Shown here in pieces: positions 55,801-64,000 of a stretch of 64,000 bases of DNA; within the stretch, counting starts at the first letter, position 1; each line of letters opens with the position of its first letter. The translations under genes were made by a program, and so were the position numbers. Source of the stretch: Lentibacillus sp. CBA3610 (GTDB lineage: Bacteria > Bacillota > Bacilli > Bacillales > Amphibacillaceae); contig NZ_CP035925.1 of assembly GCF_013373365.1 (NCBI RefSeq), positions 2,852,001-2,916,000 of the forward strand, read 5' to 3'. The notes under the pieces are model-generated. The model did not search any database. It was not told where the DNA came from and was given only the letters and a program-made list of their open reading frames with translations.

Positions 55801-57978
55801 TTACGCGTTTTCCTGAACAGGCTGCGCACCGGATTTATCATGTCGATTCTTTTTCCACCATTGATAAACGATAATCACAGCAAACAATCCAACGCCGATC
55901 AAATCCGACCAAAGTGTATGATTAAGCAGCACAACAGCTGCCGCTACAGCCAGGATTCGCTCAATCCAGCCGAATTTTGTAAATAAATAACTTTGAATGA
56001 ACGTTGACCAGGCAATAATACCGACGAATGCCGTTATGACACTCAGCGTGATTTGCATCCATGTCGCTGTGTCATCCTGCAAAATCAGCATCGGGTTAAA
56101 CACAAAGGCAAATGGAAGCAATAAAGCACCCATATCAAATTTGAAACCCTGCACACCCGTTCTTACCGGATCCGCCTTGGCAATTCCAGCCGTCGCATAA
56201 GCAGGCAGGTTAATTGGCGGTGTATCATCAGCCAAAATACCATAATAAAAGACGAATAAATGGGCTGCCAATACTGGAATGTCAAGCTGGACCAATGCAG
56301 GTGCCATCACTGCTGCCAGTACAATATAGGTAGCTGTTGTCGGCAGCCCTATCCCCATGATAATACAGGCAATCATGGTAAATATTAATACAAGCAGAAT
56401 CTCGTTATTCGCCAAGTCCAGGATAAGACCTGAGAAAATCGGCCCCAGACCGGTCATTGTTACAACACCGGTCAAAATACCGGCCGTCGCACAGGCTACC
56501 ACAACACTCAAAGCATTTTTGGCACCAAGCTCCAGCGCAGTGATAAATTCCCGTAACCCGAACTTCTCTTGTTTTTCACCTTTCACTTTTTTGCCCATCG
56601 CATACCAGATTAAGGCGAACAGCAAACTGCCGATTGCCACAAATGTCACATACTGATTCAGCCCAAACAACAAGTGCGCTGCATAGGCTGCCCCGGTAAA
56701 CAGCAATGAAACGAGAAAACCGGCTCCTAAGTGCTTCTGCATACGGTAGGAGAACAACGCTATCGTAATCGTCCCGACAATAGCCATGAATGAAGCCATA
56801 ATTGGTGTCAGCCGCATGATTAGCAGCACGATGATTGCCACAATCGGCAGCAGTAAATAGCCACGGCCAGCGAAAATCTGCAATGGTGACACAAGATCCT
56901 TTCTCGGGATTCCCACCAGATTATATTTACTTGCCTCAAGATGCACCATGAACAATATGGCCGTATAGCTGAGTATCGCAGGAATAGCTGCTGATGCTGC
57001 GATTTCCAGATAGGATATGCCGGTAAAATCTGCCATAATAAACGCAGCTGCACCCATGACAGGCGGCAGCAATTGACCACTGGAAGAAGCAGCGACCTCG
57101 ACACCGCCTGCAACTTTCGGCCTGAATCCGGTCTTTTTCATTAATGGAATCGTAAACGTCCCGGTTGTCACAGCATTCGCCACTGAACTTCCCGAGATCG
57201 AACCCATCATACCGGAAGAAACCACCGCAGCCTTGGCAGGACCACCCTTGAACGATCCAACAAGTGACATGGCCAGATCAATAAACATCTTCCCGGCGCC
57301 TGTCACTTCCAAAAAAGCCCCAAACAAAATGAAAATAAAGACATATTGCGCCGAAACGGTAAGCGGTGTACCAAATATCCCTTCATTGGACAAGTACATA
57401 AACTCGGCGATTTCATTCCACGTAAACCCAAAGTGGTTCAGTGCATCAGGCAAAATCGCTCGTGCACCAAGAAAATCAGGCAAATACATGTCACCAAGCC
57501 ACGCATACAGCATGAAAACCGTGGCCAATATGACAAGCGGTTTGCCGACGACGCGTCGTGTTGCTTCCAAAACGAGAAGCAAGGCAATGAAAGACATCGT
57601 CGTATCCAAAGCATTCGGATTACCAACCTTTCCGACTAAAACGTCAGAAATCATGATAATATAAACACCAGTTGATGCACCGAGCAGTGCAAGCACCGTA
57701 TCATACCAAGGGACTTTCCTCTGTCCGAGGTTCTTTTTATATGGAAAGATCAAAAATACGAGGGTTAAGGCAAAAGCCAGATGTAATGCAGTCAACTGAC
57801 GGTTCGGCAGCATATCAATACCGGCTGAATATAAATGAAATAATGAAAAAGAAACAGCCACAATTAATACGAACATTGCCATCCTGCCGAACAGTTTCCG
57901 GTCACTGCCCTCCAGCTCGTCCAGTTTCTCATTCATTTCTTCCTGACTGACGTTTGTATCCAGGTTTGAATCAGCCAT
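55801..57978 (-). CDS. TRAP transporter permease, fused small and large subunits (DctQM, TAXI type)
   Basis: 725-residue membrane protein with about 18 or more hydrophobic segments. The first third corresponds to the small DctQ-like subunit, the rest to DctM. The large subunit shows VSSGMMGSISGSSVANAVTTG, GGVEVAASSSGQLLPPVMGAAAF (summarised by its start), IMGIGLPTTATYIVLAAVMAP and DDTPPINLPAYATAGIA. It uses an ion gradient to import an organic solute bound by the TAXI protein. ATG 57978 has AAGGGGGG eight bases upstream. Confidence 0.94.
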   Translation of the reverse strand: MADSNLDTNVSQEEMNEKLDELEGSDRKLFGRMAMFVLIVAVSFSLFHLYSAGIDMLPNRQLTALHLAFALTLVFLIFPYKKNLGQRKVPWYDTVLALLGASTGVYIIMISDVLVGKVGNPNALDTTMSFIALLLVLEATRRVVGKPLVILATVFMLYAWLGDMYLPDFLGARAILPDALNHFGFTWNEIAEFMYLSNEGIFGTPLTVSAQYVFIFILFGAFLEVTGAGKMFIDLAMSLVGSFKGGPAKAAVVSSGMMGSISGSSVANAVTTGTFTIPLMKKTGFRPKVAGGVEVAASSSGQLLPPVMGAAAFIMADFTGISYLEIAASAAIPAILSYTAILFMVHLEASKYNLVGIPRKDLVSPLQIFAGRGYLLLPIVAIIVLLIMRLTPIMASFMAIVGTITIALFSYRMQKHLGAGFLVSLLFTGAAYAAHLLFGLNQYVTFVAIGSLLFALIWYAMGKKVKGEKQEKFGLREFITALELGAKNALSVVVACATAGILTGVVTMTGLGPIFSGLILDLANNEILLVLIFTMIACIIMGIGLPTTATYIVLAAVMAPALVQLDIPVLAAHLFVFYYGILADDTPPINLPAYATAGIAKADPVRTGVQGFKFDMGALLLPFAFVFNPMLILQDDTATWMQITLSVITAFVGIIAWSTFIQSYLFTKFGWIERILAVAAAVVLLNHTLWSDLIGVGLFAVIIVYQWWKKNRHDKSGAQPVQENA

Positions 57979-58012
57979 CAAGAGCCCCCCTTCCTGTTTA
58001 TCATGATAGTCG

Positions 58013-58576
58013 TTATTCTATAAGCTTTGTCCATAAATATGTGAGCCTGTTTTCCTGTTCAATCACAAGTGAAAATGTTCTCCCGACAAACGGCTCACGC
58101 GATATATCCCATGTTTGTCCATCAATTGTTATAGTTTGTTCGGCAATACTGACAGGGTGAAAAAGCACTTCCTGAAACAGCTTGTCTATATTATCGATTA
58201 CGTAAAACCCATCTTCCATACGATCAGTGGAACCAGACGGCGGTTCTGTTTCAATCCCGGCCCCGAAGCTGCAATTCCAGCTTTCCATTAAAACCATCTC
58301 ATAGTCGCCGTTCACTTCATACTTTTCTATAATCGGGCATTTGACAACTGAATGAAGGTAACGTGATGAAAACGTTGTATCGGCATTTACCCGCTCAGCT
58401 ATCAGCACATCGCCATTGTCCGCTTTTGCGTACATGACATGAACATCTGATCGAAGCCAATAAATGCCGAATATGATTATTAAAATCATTAAGAGTAAGA
58501 CAAGCCTGCGTTTAAGCAGGCTCCTGAATCTATTGAAGGGTGACGAATTATTCGACAGAGACACCTTCTTCTTCAT
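58013..58576 (-). CDS. DUF1850 protein of the TRAP operon
   Basis: About 187 residues with one N-terminal membrane segment (RRLVLLLMILIIIFGIYWL) and an extracytoplasmic domain: FSSRYLHSVVKCPIIEKYEV, MESWNCSFGAGIETEPP. DUF1850 genes commonly sit between TAXI binding-protein and TRAP permease genes; function unknown. The start overlaps the end of the binding-protein gene by 29 bases. No good binding site precedes ATG 58576, so translation is probably coupled. Confidence 0.82.
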   Translation of the reverse strand: MKKKVSLSNNSSPFNRFRSLLKRRLVLLLMILIIIFGIYWLRSDVHVMYAKADNGDVLIAERVNADTTFSSRYLHSVVKCPIIEKYEVNGDYEMVLMESWNCSFGAGIETEPPSGSTDRMEDGFYVIDNIDKLFQEVLFHPVSIAEQTITIDGQTWDISREPFVGRTFSLVIEQENRLTYLWTKLIE

Positions 58577-59585
58577 AATAGCGGGCAGCACCCGGATGAA
58601 GATCAATCGACATACCTTCTGTTGCGGTCTCCAATGTTATATCTGTACCGCGTGAATGTGCTGACTCCAGTTCCTCACGGTTTTCAAACATGGCTTTTGT
58701 CATGTTATAAACCGCATCTTCCGGCAGCTCCGAATCCACAACCATTATGGCCATGACAGCAACCGTCGTGATATCCTCCTGTTGACCGTAATCGGAATAA
58801 GTATCAGCAGAAATGGTCTTCTCCGTGTAATACGAGTATTCCGAAGTGAGGCTCTCAATGACGTCATCCGGAATCGACAGCACTTGGACATCCTGATTGG
58901 CACCCAATTCCTGAATCGCACTTGTTGGCGCACCACCAACGATAAACGCTGCGTCAATTGTACCATTCTGCATGCCCTGAGAAGCATCACCAAAGCCCAT
59001 ATACTCAGCTGTCAAATCATCATACGTGAGCCCGGCTGCTTCCAAAACCTGATTGGCGTTTGCTTCAGTTCCACTGCCCTGGTCCCCGACAGCCACATTT
59101 TTGCCTTCCAGATCTTCAATTGAATTGATATCACTGTCTGCCGTTGTCACAAGCTGAAGGTCTTCCGGATACAGTGATACCATACCGGCCATGTTATCCA
59201 CCGTATTGCCTTCAAAGTCCGCAAGTGTTTCGCCATTCACGGCGTAGTAAGCGATATCATTCTGAATCAGAGCTAACTGGTAATCACCACTCGCCATTTC
59301 CTGAGCGTTCGTGACCGATGCTCCTGTCGATACGGCGCGTGCCTGTGACACACCTTCCACATCACCGAAAATCTGCTGTGCCATCGCAACACCCAGTGGA
59401 TAATACGTACCGCTTGTTCCACCAGTGCCAAGGGTTACACTGACCTCTTCACCTGAAGCGTCATCGCCGCCATCATCACTGCCTCCATCATCGGTCTCCC
59501 CTTCTCCGTTTTGTGCACTGCCGCATCCCGCAAGTACCAAAAGCATAATAATAAGTAAAAACCCCGTAAGTTTCAGACTCTTCAC
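58548..59585 (-). CDS. TAXI family TRAP transporter solute-binding lipoprotein
   Basis: 345 residues. Lipobox LAGC (C21), acidic Gly/Asp linker (about 28-45), then the TAXI domain: VTLGTGGTSGTYYPLGVAMA, QARAVSTGASVTNAQEMASG, LALIQNDIAYYAVNG, VAVGDQGSGTEANANQVLEA (summarised by blocks). Delivers its ligand (acidic amino acids or other carboxylates in known cases) to the TRAP permease. First gene of a three-gene operon, divergent from a regulator gene. Confidence 0.93.
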   Translation of the reverse strand: MKSLKLTGFLLIIMLLVLAGCGSAQNGEGETDDGGSDDGGDDASGEEVSVTLGTGGTSGTYYPLGVAMAQQIFGDVEGVSQARAVSTGASVTNAQEMASGDYQLALIQNDIAYYAVNGETLADFEGNTVDNMAGMVSLYPEDLQLVTTADSDINSIEDLEGKNVAVGDQGSGTEANANQVLEAAGLTYDDLTAEYMGFGDASQGMQNGTIDAAFIVGGAPTSAIQELGANQDVQVLSIPDDVIESLTSEYSYYTEKTISADTYSDYGQQEDITTVAVMAIMVVDSELPEDAVYNMTKAMFENREELESAHSRGTDITLETATEGMSIDLHPGAARYYEEEGVSVE

Positions 59586-59675
59586 ATAATTACCCCCTTT
59601 TATTAAATTATAAAAGCCACTTTTAATTTAAACCGTTTTCACATTATATGTCAAGCTTTAAAAGTTTATGAGAAT

Positions 59676-59720
59676 ACTATTTTATTCGTTTTGAAACCTT
59701 AAGACTTCACTATTTTACTT
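59676..59720. promoter_or_regulatory. Direct repeats in the TRAP/regulator divergent region
   Basis: ACTATTTTATTC (59676) and ACTATTTTACTT (59709), 33 bp apart, about three helical turns. Candidate binding sites for the adjacent regulator. The 59586-59820 interval contains no gene. Confidence 0.3.
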
Positions 59721-59721
59721 C

Positions 59722-59753
59722 TTGACAATATTATGAAAATTCCGTACTATAAT
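59722..59753 (+). promoter_or_regulatory. Promoter of the TRAP-linked regulator
   Basis: TTGACA (59722-59727) with TACTAT after 17 bases or TATAAT after 20 bases. Confidence 0.5.
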
Positions 59754-59820
59754 AGTAACGAATTTTGTCGTTAAATAAGTCGATCACTCTATAACAAAAT
59801 CCAGGACAGGAGGAATAATC

Positions 59821-61113
59821 GTGCAAGTCAAAATTGCTGTGTTTGCCAGGAAAGATATCATAAATCGACTTAACAGCTTCATTAATGAAACGGAAGATAT
59901 TGAGATATACCCCTTTGCCTTTAATGAGGCAGAGGAAACCGCGGAATTAGTGGAAAAAGCCTTTATGTGTGATATTTATTTATTTGCGGGCCCATTACCG
60001 TATCTATATGCAAAAAAAATCATAGATAAAAAAAGACTTCCTGCTGTTCAGGTGGATTTTGATCCATATATGATCCTGACGTCACTCTATCAATTAAAAC
60101 ATTATGACGACCAAAAATTGAGCCGCCTTTCCATTGATATACAGGACAGCACACATATAGACGAGGTATTCTTTGAGATTGATAATAACAAGGATGATAT
60201 TTATACGTACAGCTATGGAAGCGATAACACCATTAATATCAGACAGATTGCTGACTATCATCAATTACTCTATGACGGAAAAAAGGTTGATTATGTCCTG
60301 ACCTCCATTCATGAAGTCGAACAGATTCTAAGAGAAAGGGGGGTACCGGCCAGTTGCATGCACATTCCCAAACTGAATCTTATGCATGCGATTGAAAAAG
60401 CCAAATCGATTGCCGCAATCAACCAATCACAAAGCGCACAAATTGTTGCCGGGTATGTCCGCATTAAAAACTTTGATGCCATCAAATCGGAACAAGGCGA
60501 TTTCTATACACAGGAACTGCAGTTGAAATTACACCGGATTTTACAGGATTACGCTCAGAGAACACATGCATCCGTCCTGTCTGACAATAATAACCAATTT
60601 GTTTTGTTTGGGACACGCGGCATACTGGACCATATTACCAATCATTATCGTGATTTTCCATTACTTAAGACGATTGAACACGAATTGAATACACCCGTTG
60701 ATATCGGATTCGGCCTTGGATTGACAGCAAAACAGGCCGAAAACAATGCCAAACTCGCACTAAGAGCAAGCGATGATAAAGACGAAGGAACATGTTATAT
60801 CGTGAATGAACGGCGTGACATGATCGGACCGCTCGGTGTCAAAAAAGAATTCAACCCATCCGCGCTATATCGTTCACTCATACATGAGGCCAAATTAAAT
60901 AACGAATTATCCTATAATTTTATCGATTTCATTGAAGTACGGAACAACGAACCATTTTCATCCAATGATATCGCCAAATATTATGGGGTCACAAAGCGGA
61001 GTGCCGAACGAACCATTAAAAAGCTGATGGCAGGAAACGTTATTAAAGCAAGTGGGGAAGAAAAGCCATATGTGAAAGGGCGGCCGCGAAAATTGTTCAA
61101 GCTAAACCAATAA
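59821..61113 (+). CDS. Multidomain transcriptional regulator with GGDEF-like central domain
   Basis: 430 residues, no membrane segment. Residues 1-190 resemble a PrpR_N-like sensor (alternating strand/helix, DIYLFAGPLPYLYAKKI). Residues about 205-340 resemble a nucleotidyl cyclase/GGDEF fold (IVAGYVRIKNFDAIKSEQGD, VDIGFGLGLTAKQAENNAKL) but have no GGDEF motif. The C-terminus is a helix-turn-helix (SSNDIAKYYGVTKRSAERTI, about 378-398) ending in RGRPRK-like KGRPRKLFKL. GTG start follows GGAGGAATAATC. Divergent from the TAXI operon, which it probably controls; ligand unknown. I do not know a characterised close homologue. Confidence 0.75.
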   Translation: MQVKIAVFARKDIINRLNSFINETEDIEIYPFAFNEAEETAELVEKAFMCDIYLFAGPLPYLYAKKIIDKKRLPAVQVDFDPYMILTSLYQLKHYDDQKLSRLSIDIQDSTHIDEVFFEIDNNKDDIYTYSYGSDNTINIRQIADYHQLLYDGKKVDYVLTSIHEVEQILRERGVPASCMHIPKLNLMHAIEKAKSIAAINQSQSAQIVAGYVRIKNFDAIKSEQGDFYTQELQLKLHRILQDYAQRTHASVLSDNNNQFVLFGTRGILDHITNHYRDFPLLKTIEHELNTPVDIGFGLGLTAKQAENNAKLALRASDDKDEGTCYIVNERRDMIGPLGVKKEFNPSALYRSLIHEAKLNNELSYNFIDFIEVRNNEPFSSNDIAKYYGVTKRSAERTIKKLMAGNVIKASGEEKPYVKGRPRKLFKLNQ

Positions 61114-61171
61114 CACCTGCGTAAAGTACCACCTGAAGAAATTCAATCTGCTCTGGCTTCAAACATAAAAT

Positions 61172-61213
61172 GACTGCCCCCCTGCTTTTATGCATACTTT
61201 CGGGGCAGTCCTT
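61172..61213 (+). terminator. Terminator of the regulator gene
   Basis: GACTGCCCC / GGGGCAGTC perfect 9-bp stem followed by CTTTC. Confidence 0.7.
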
Positions 61214-61219
61214 TCATGG

Positions 61220-61372
61220 TCATTGCGATCGATTATTAAATAGATAATTCAAAACTTCATCATAGATAGGAACTGAATCGGTAATAAGAAATACGGGCAA
61301 GATCATTATTGTGAATATAACAGCAATGTTCGCTACAATAAATTTAGCGGTTCCTTTGAAAAGACGTTTCAT
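61220..61372 (-). CDS. 50-residue membrane peptide
   Basis: ATG 61372 has AAAGGTGG well placed. Basic start MKRLFKGTAKF, one membrane segment (VANIAVIFTIMILPVFLI), then a short acidic/polar tail DSVPIYDEVLNYLFNNRSQ. No family recognised. It lies directly beyond the right end of the tnpB element. Confidence 0.6.
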   Translation of the reverse strand: MKRLFKGTAKFIVANIAVIFTIMILPVFLITDSVPIYDEVLNYLFNNRSQ

Positions 61373-61404
61373 ATTACCACCTTTCAATACGCCGTTAACC
61401 GTAT

Positions 61405-61628
61405 GCTGATACTCCCACAGCTAAAGCAGTGGGGTTCTGAATCCATTGTCCTTCTTCCGGCCGGCAGCCACAGACACATTTGCATGTGCTCGACATTTAG
61501 GGTTGTCCAGGAATACTGGGACCATTTCCTTCAGAACTTTCACGGCCAAAGCAACCTCTGTTGCCATTAACGACCGCATCTTTGACTTTCACAAGCCCGG
61601 TGGTATCACACCGCCATATGTGTTGCAT
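61405..61628 (-). ncRNA. Candidate omega RNA of the tnpB element
   Basis: The 220 bases following the tnpB stop on the minus strand run into the right-end hairpin GAACCCCACTGCTTTAGC, followed by GGGAGTATCA, where TnpB scaffold RNAs typically end before the guide. If so, the guide would start in the flanking DNA near 61404. No open frame is present here. Inference from family architecture only. Confidence 0.4.
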
Positions 61629-63200
61629 TAGTTTTTGACACTGATTCCCGAATTTAAAATCATTCTTTTGCCGTTTACAATAGCCCGTATTGCCTGGTCA
61701 TGCAAGTTTTTAAACAATGGAAAGGTTTCCTTACATTTGCTTCGATCTGGTCTGGTTCCTGACTTATTGGCATTCATCAATAAGAAGGCTGAATATAAAT
61801 CACGCTGCAGCTTCGTATTGTCATCAATCACATGCCAGCGCTGTGACAACAGCTTTTTGCTGTATATATTTTTAACATGGCAGTACTGGCTGGCTTTGAA
61901 CTTCTGAGTATTCACTTCTGCAAAGGTGCCGCCCAAGCGTTTCACCTTCTCTCGCAGTATGGTGATAAACATGGCAGGTGCCCGATTGCCGAGTGTTTTC
62001 CCAAAACGTTTTTTGCGTACATATTTTCCTGTTTTCCCGGATCTTTCAGTATTCTGCTTTCGTTTTTGCAGGGCTTTAAAATGCATGGTTTCCGTATAAA
62101 AGTAATCGCCAAGCGTGAGAAGTTCGTTTGCTAAAGTACGGTGGGATAATTTTCGAATCACTGCTTGTTTGCGATGCAATTCTTTTAATCTTACACGATA
62201 CTTCCGATAATGATTGGAAAATATCCAGGTTTTCTTTCCTTGTTTGATCGTGCCATCTCTATTGAAATTTTGCGGGTTCATCGCGCGCCTTGAACGATCC
62301 ATTTTGCGTTGAACCAATCGAATATCACGTGATATTTCTTGAACCTGTTCCGCTAAATTGAATAAGGCAGCTTTTGTTAATGATGACACAGCCAGGGTTG
62401 ATGTGCCAATATCCAATCCAACGTTTCCCTTTCCAAGCATTCTGTTTTTGGATGGCGGATACCCGCTGATAACCAAATCAGCAAAATAGCGTATGCACCC
62501 TCTTATTTCTTTTTGAACAATCCGAACAAATTTTACCGTATCGGTCTTGTACCGTTTTCTCTTTTCCGTCTGATATGATTGTATAGGAGAAGGGTGTTTG
62601 TTGATCTAAATGGTGAAGAACCTCAGAAGCATAGGCATCATGCTTTCTGATTCTCAGTGGTGTTGTCAAATCCTTATAAACGAGAAATCCATCTATAAAT
62701 CGCCAGCCTGTCGTGTTCGTTTTCCCTTCAAAACTCTCCATGTCCCCTTTTCGAACAAAGCGGACATGCTTAGCCTTGCCCAATAGTTTTTTACTGAATG
62801 TCAGCCAGGCGCGAGAGGCTATTTTTTGTGCAACAGCTGCATTCACTTTATTATGGAAGTGCTTACGAATAGGCTTTACCCACGTGTGTGAAGCAAACTC
62901 GGTCAGTCCATATTTTTTTCGTAAAAGATGAAGCTTTTGATTGATCATTTTCTTTTCATCAATAAGCGAGGCATCATGGTCATCTTTTGCCAATTTCTTA
63001 TTGACGCCATGCAGTTGGCGGATTAACCGCTTATATGTCTTTTCCCGTTTCATTTGTTTTTCACGTTTCAAGTATTCACCAAGAACGGTATTATATATGA
63101 CCCGGCAAATTTCCAATTCATCAGTGATGGCAGCAAACATTCTTGTGTTATAGTCTAATTCAAGGGTTAACACAAACGTTGGGGATGTTGTTTTGGTCAA
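61628..63200 (-). pseudogene. tnpB: TnpB-family RNA-guided nuclease, one frameshift
   Basis: TTG start at 63200 has AAGGGG eight bases upstream. The first frame stops at 62478, but the neighbouring frame already reads KFVRIVQKEIRG from about 62530 and continues through VGLDIGTSTLAVSS (RuvC Asp), FAEVNTQKFKASQYC and QRDLYSAFLLMNA (last RuvC Asp) to 61628. A single indel in the AAATTTT-type run near 62530 therefore splits a protein of about 520 residues. The usual CxxC...CxxC zinc finger is missing; only one Cys remains in that region. Confidence 0.8.
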
Positions 63201-63318
63201 TGTGAGCACCCCTTCTAAAGGGAACGTATGTTTTATTTTATTATACCTTACCACCTATCAGAAGACAAGGAATATTTTTATAATATCGTTATTTTTTTCA
63301 GATTTTTTCAGATACTTA

Positions 63319-63349
63319 AAGCACCACAAACCCCTTTTTTTGTGGTGCT
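63319..63349. terminator. Hairpin terminator near the SNF2 helicase 3' end
   Basis: AGCACCACAAA / TTTGTGGTGCT perfect 11-bp stem with a C/T-rich loop. It lies between the helicase stop and the tnpB start. Confidence 0.6.
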
Positions 63350-63453
63350 CCGTATCTGACCTCACTTTCATCCCATGTCTAAAGACGATGGGCTTTCGCG
63401 TTCAGTGAATTCTGTAATATTTTCTCACAATTCTGTAAACCCGTATAATAGCA

Positions 63454-64000
63454 TCATATACTCAACAACTCGCGCACGTCATCCTCACTTAGACTTGACA
63501 GCATCGTCTCACCTGGCTGGATAACCTGATCAATCAGCTCACGTTTTTTCTGCTGCAGTTCATAAATTTTTTCCTCTATCGTCCCTTCTGTCACAAGGCG
63601 GATCACCTGGACGACGTTTTTCTGTCCGAACCGGTGCGCACGTCCTGTTGCCTGGTCTTCAACGGCCGGATTCCACCATAAATCATACAGAATAACGGTA
63701 TCTGCACCAGTTAAATTCAACCCGGTACCACCGGCTTTTAAGGAAACAAGAAATACACTTTTCTCGCCATGATTGAACCGCTCACTCATTTGGACACGTT
63801 CTTCCGATCCGGTCTGTCCATGCAGATAAAAATAGTCAATGCCCTGTTCCTGCAGTTTTTCAATAATAATTTCATGCATACTGGTAAACTGTGAGAAAAT
63901 CAGCATTCGTTTGCCGTTTGCCACCGCATTCTTCACAGTGTCCATCAGCTGATTCAGTTTGCCTGATTCACCTTCGTAATTTTCCACGAAAACGGACGGA
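63454..64000 (-). CDS. SNF2-family DEAD/DEAH helicase, C-terminal part (cut by window edge)
   Basis: The visible 182 residues are the helicase C-terminal domain of a SWI2/SNF2 ATPase: GKRMLIFSQFTSMHEIIIEKL, YFYLHGQTGSEERVQM, VFLVSLKAGGTGLNLTGADTVI, and motif VI DQATGRAHRFGQKNVVQVIRL. The frame remains open at base 64000, so the N-terminal ATPase half lies outside. Bacterial SNF2 proteins remodel protein-DNA or RNA polymerase complexes (RapA-like); the exact role is not known. Confidence 0.92.
   Translation of the reverse strand, partial: PSVFVENYEGESGKLNQLMDTVKNAVANGKRMLIFSQFTSMHEIIIEKLQEQGIDYFYLHGQTGSEERVQMSERFNHGEKSVFLVSLKAGGTGLNLTGADTVILYDLWWNPAVEDQATGRAHRFGQKNVVQVIRLVTEGTIEEKIYELQQKKRELIDQVIQPGETMLSSLSEDDVRELLSI

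Larger units (their letters stand above)
61405..63415 (-). mobile_element. IS200/IS605-type element with tnpB only (IS1341-like)
   Basis: Subterminal hairpins of the same design mark both ends: CCCACTGCTTTAGCTGTGGG (about 61414-61433) at the tnpB 3' side and CCCATCGTCTTTAGACATGGG-type (63372-63392) at the 5' side, both with a TTTA loop and an unpaired base in the stem. No tnpA is present. Exact cleavage sites are not determined. Confidence 0.65.

Noticed and set aside
58546-58576. Separate ribosome binding site and GTG start for the DUF1850 gene at 58564
   Set aside because: AAGAAG would abut the GTG directly with no spacing; the upstream ATG with coupling is more plausible.
61436-61628. Extra coding exon downstream of tnpB
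   Set aside because: Open plus-strand frame there has no start signal, and the position fits a scaffold RNA better than a protein.

Overview
The window is chromosomal DNA from a low-GC Gram-positive bacterium of the family Bacillaceae. Evidence is the gene content and local order (ypmR-ypmS, kbl-tdh, an appDFABC-ordered peptide transporter, yocH-, ypuA-, yugJ- and ykhA-like genes), strong AGGAGG-type ribosome binding sites, an S-box riboswitch and CcpA-type cre sites. Acidic, Asp/Glu-rich lipoprotein linkers and TRAP/MATE transporters suggest a moderately halophilic genus near Virgibacillus, Lentibacillus or Oceanobacillus; that placement is inference.

Layout. 0-5 kb: recQ helicase, a convergent M29 aminopeptidase and an HxlR regulator. 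5.2-9.4 kb: acyl-CoA thioesterase and cardiolipin synthase, split by a decayed IS1182-type element whose 21-bp terminal inverted repeats are visible. 9.7-13 kb: sulfur amino acid block, with a methionine gamma-lyase-like gene divergent from an S-box-controlled metY that carries an extra C-terminal CoA-binding-like domain. 13.2-14.8 kb: ypmR-ypmS. 15.2-16.9 kb: an Old Yellow Enzyme family oxidoreductase with its MarR regulator and candidate palindromic operators.

17.2-27.2 kb is an AT-richer accessory island and the most unusual part. Nine copies of an intergenic element (core CGGGCGC on the minus strand, best copies about 60 bp and imperfectly palindromic), all in one orientation, divide it into eight intervals. 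Each interval holds one gene or one gene pair: a coiled-coil protein, a zeta-toxin pair, an S9 peptidase pseudogene, a DUF4362 gene, a small membrane protein, a 34-residue membrane peptide, a DUF2332 protein and a transglutaminase-like protein. A decayed group II intron sits inside one interval. The arrangement resembles an integron cassette array, but no integrase is seen.

27.4-34.8 kb: WYL-domain regulator, ABC-F ATPase, threonine degradation pair kbl-tdh with a cre site, a 43-residue membrane peptide, a LysM-3D cell-wall protein and a membrane protein. 34.9-48.9 kb: two complete peptide ABC transport loci, appDFABC on the minus strand and a second locus in which two paralogous binding-protein genes face a permease/ATPase operon. 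49-55.5 kb: ypuA-like secreted protein, MFS exporter, DUF1450 protein, RidA-alcohol dehydrogenase pair, membrane-anchored lysozyme and a MATE exporter. 55.8-61.1 kb: a TAXI-type TRAP transporter operon with a divergent, poorly characterised regulator. 61.2-63.4 kb: a tnpB-only IS200/IS605-type element with a frameshifted tnpB and a candidate omega RNA. The window ends inside a SNF2-family helicase.

A second repeat family, degenerate units with an exact 21-bp period, occurs just behind genes at 2.8, 30.25 and 55.7 kb.
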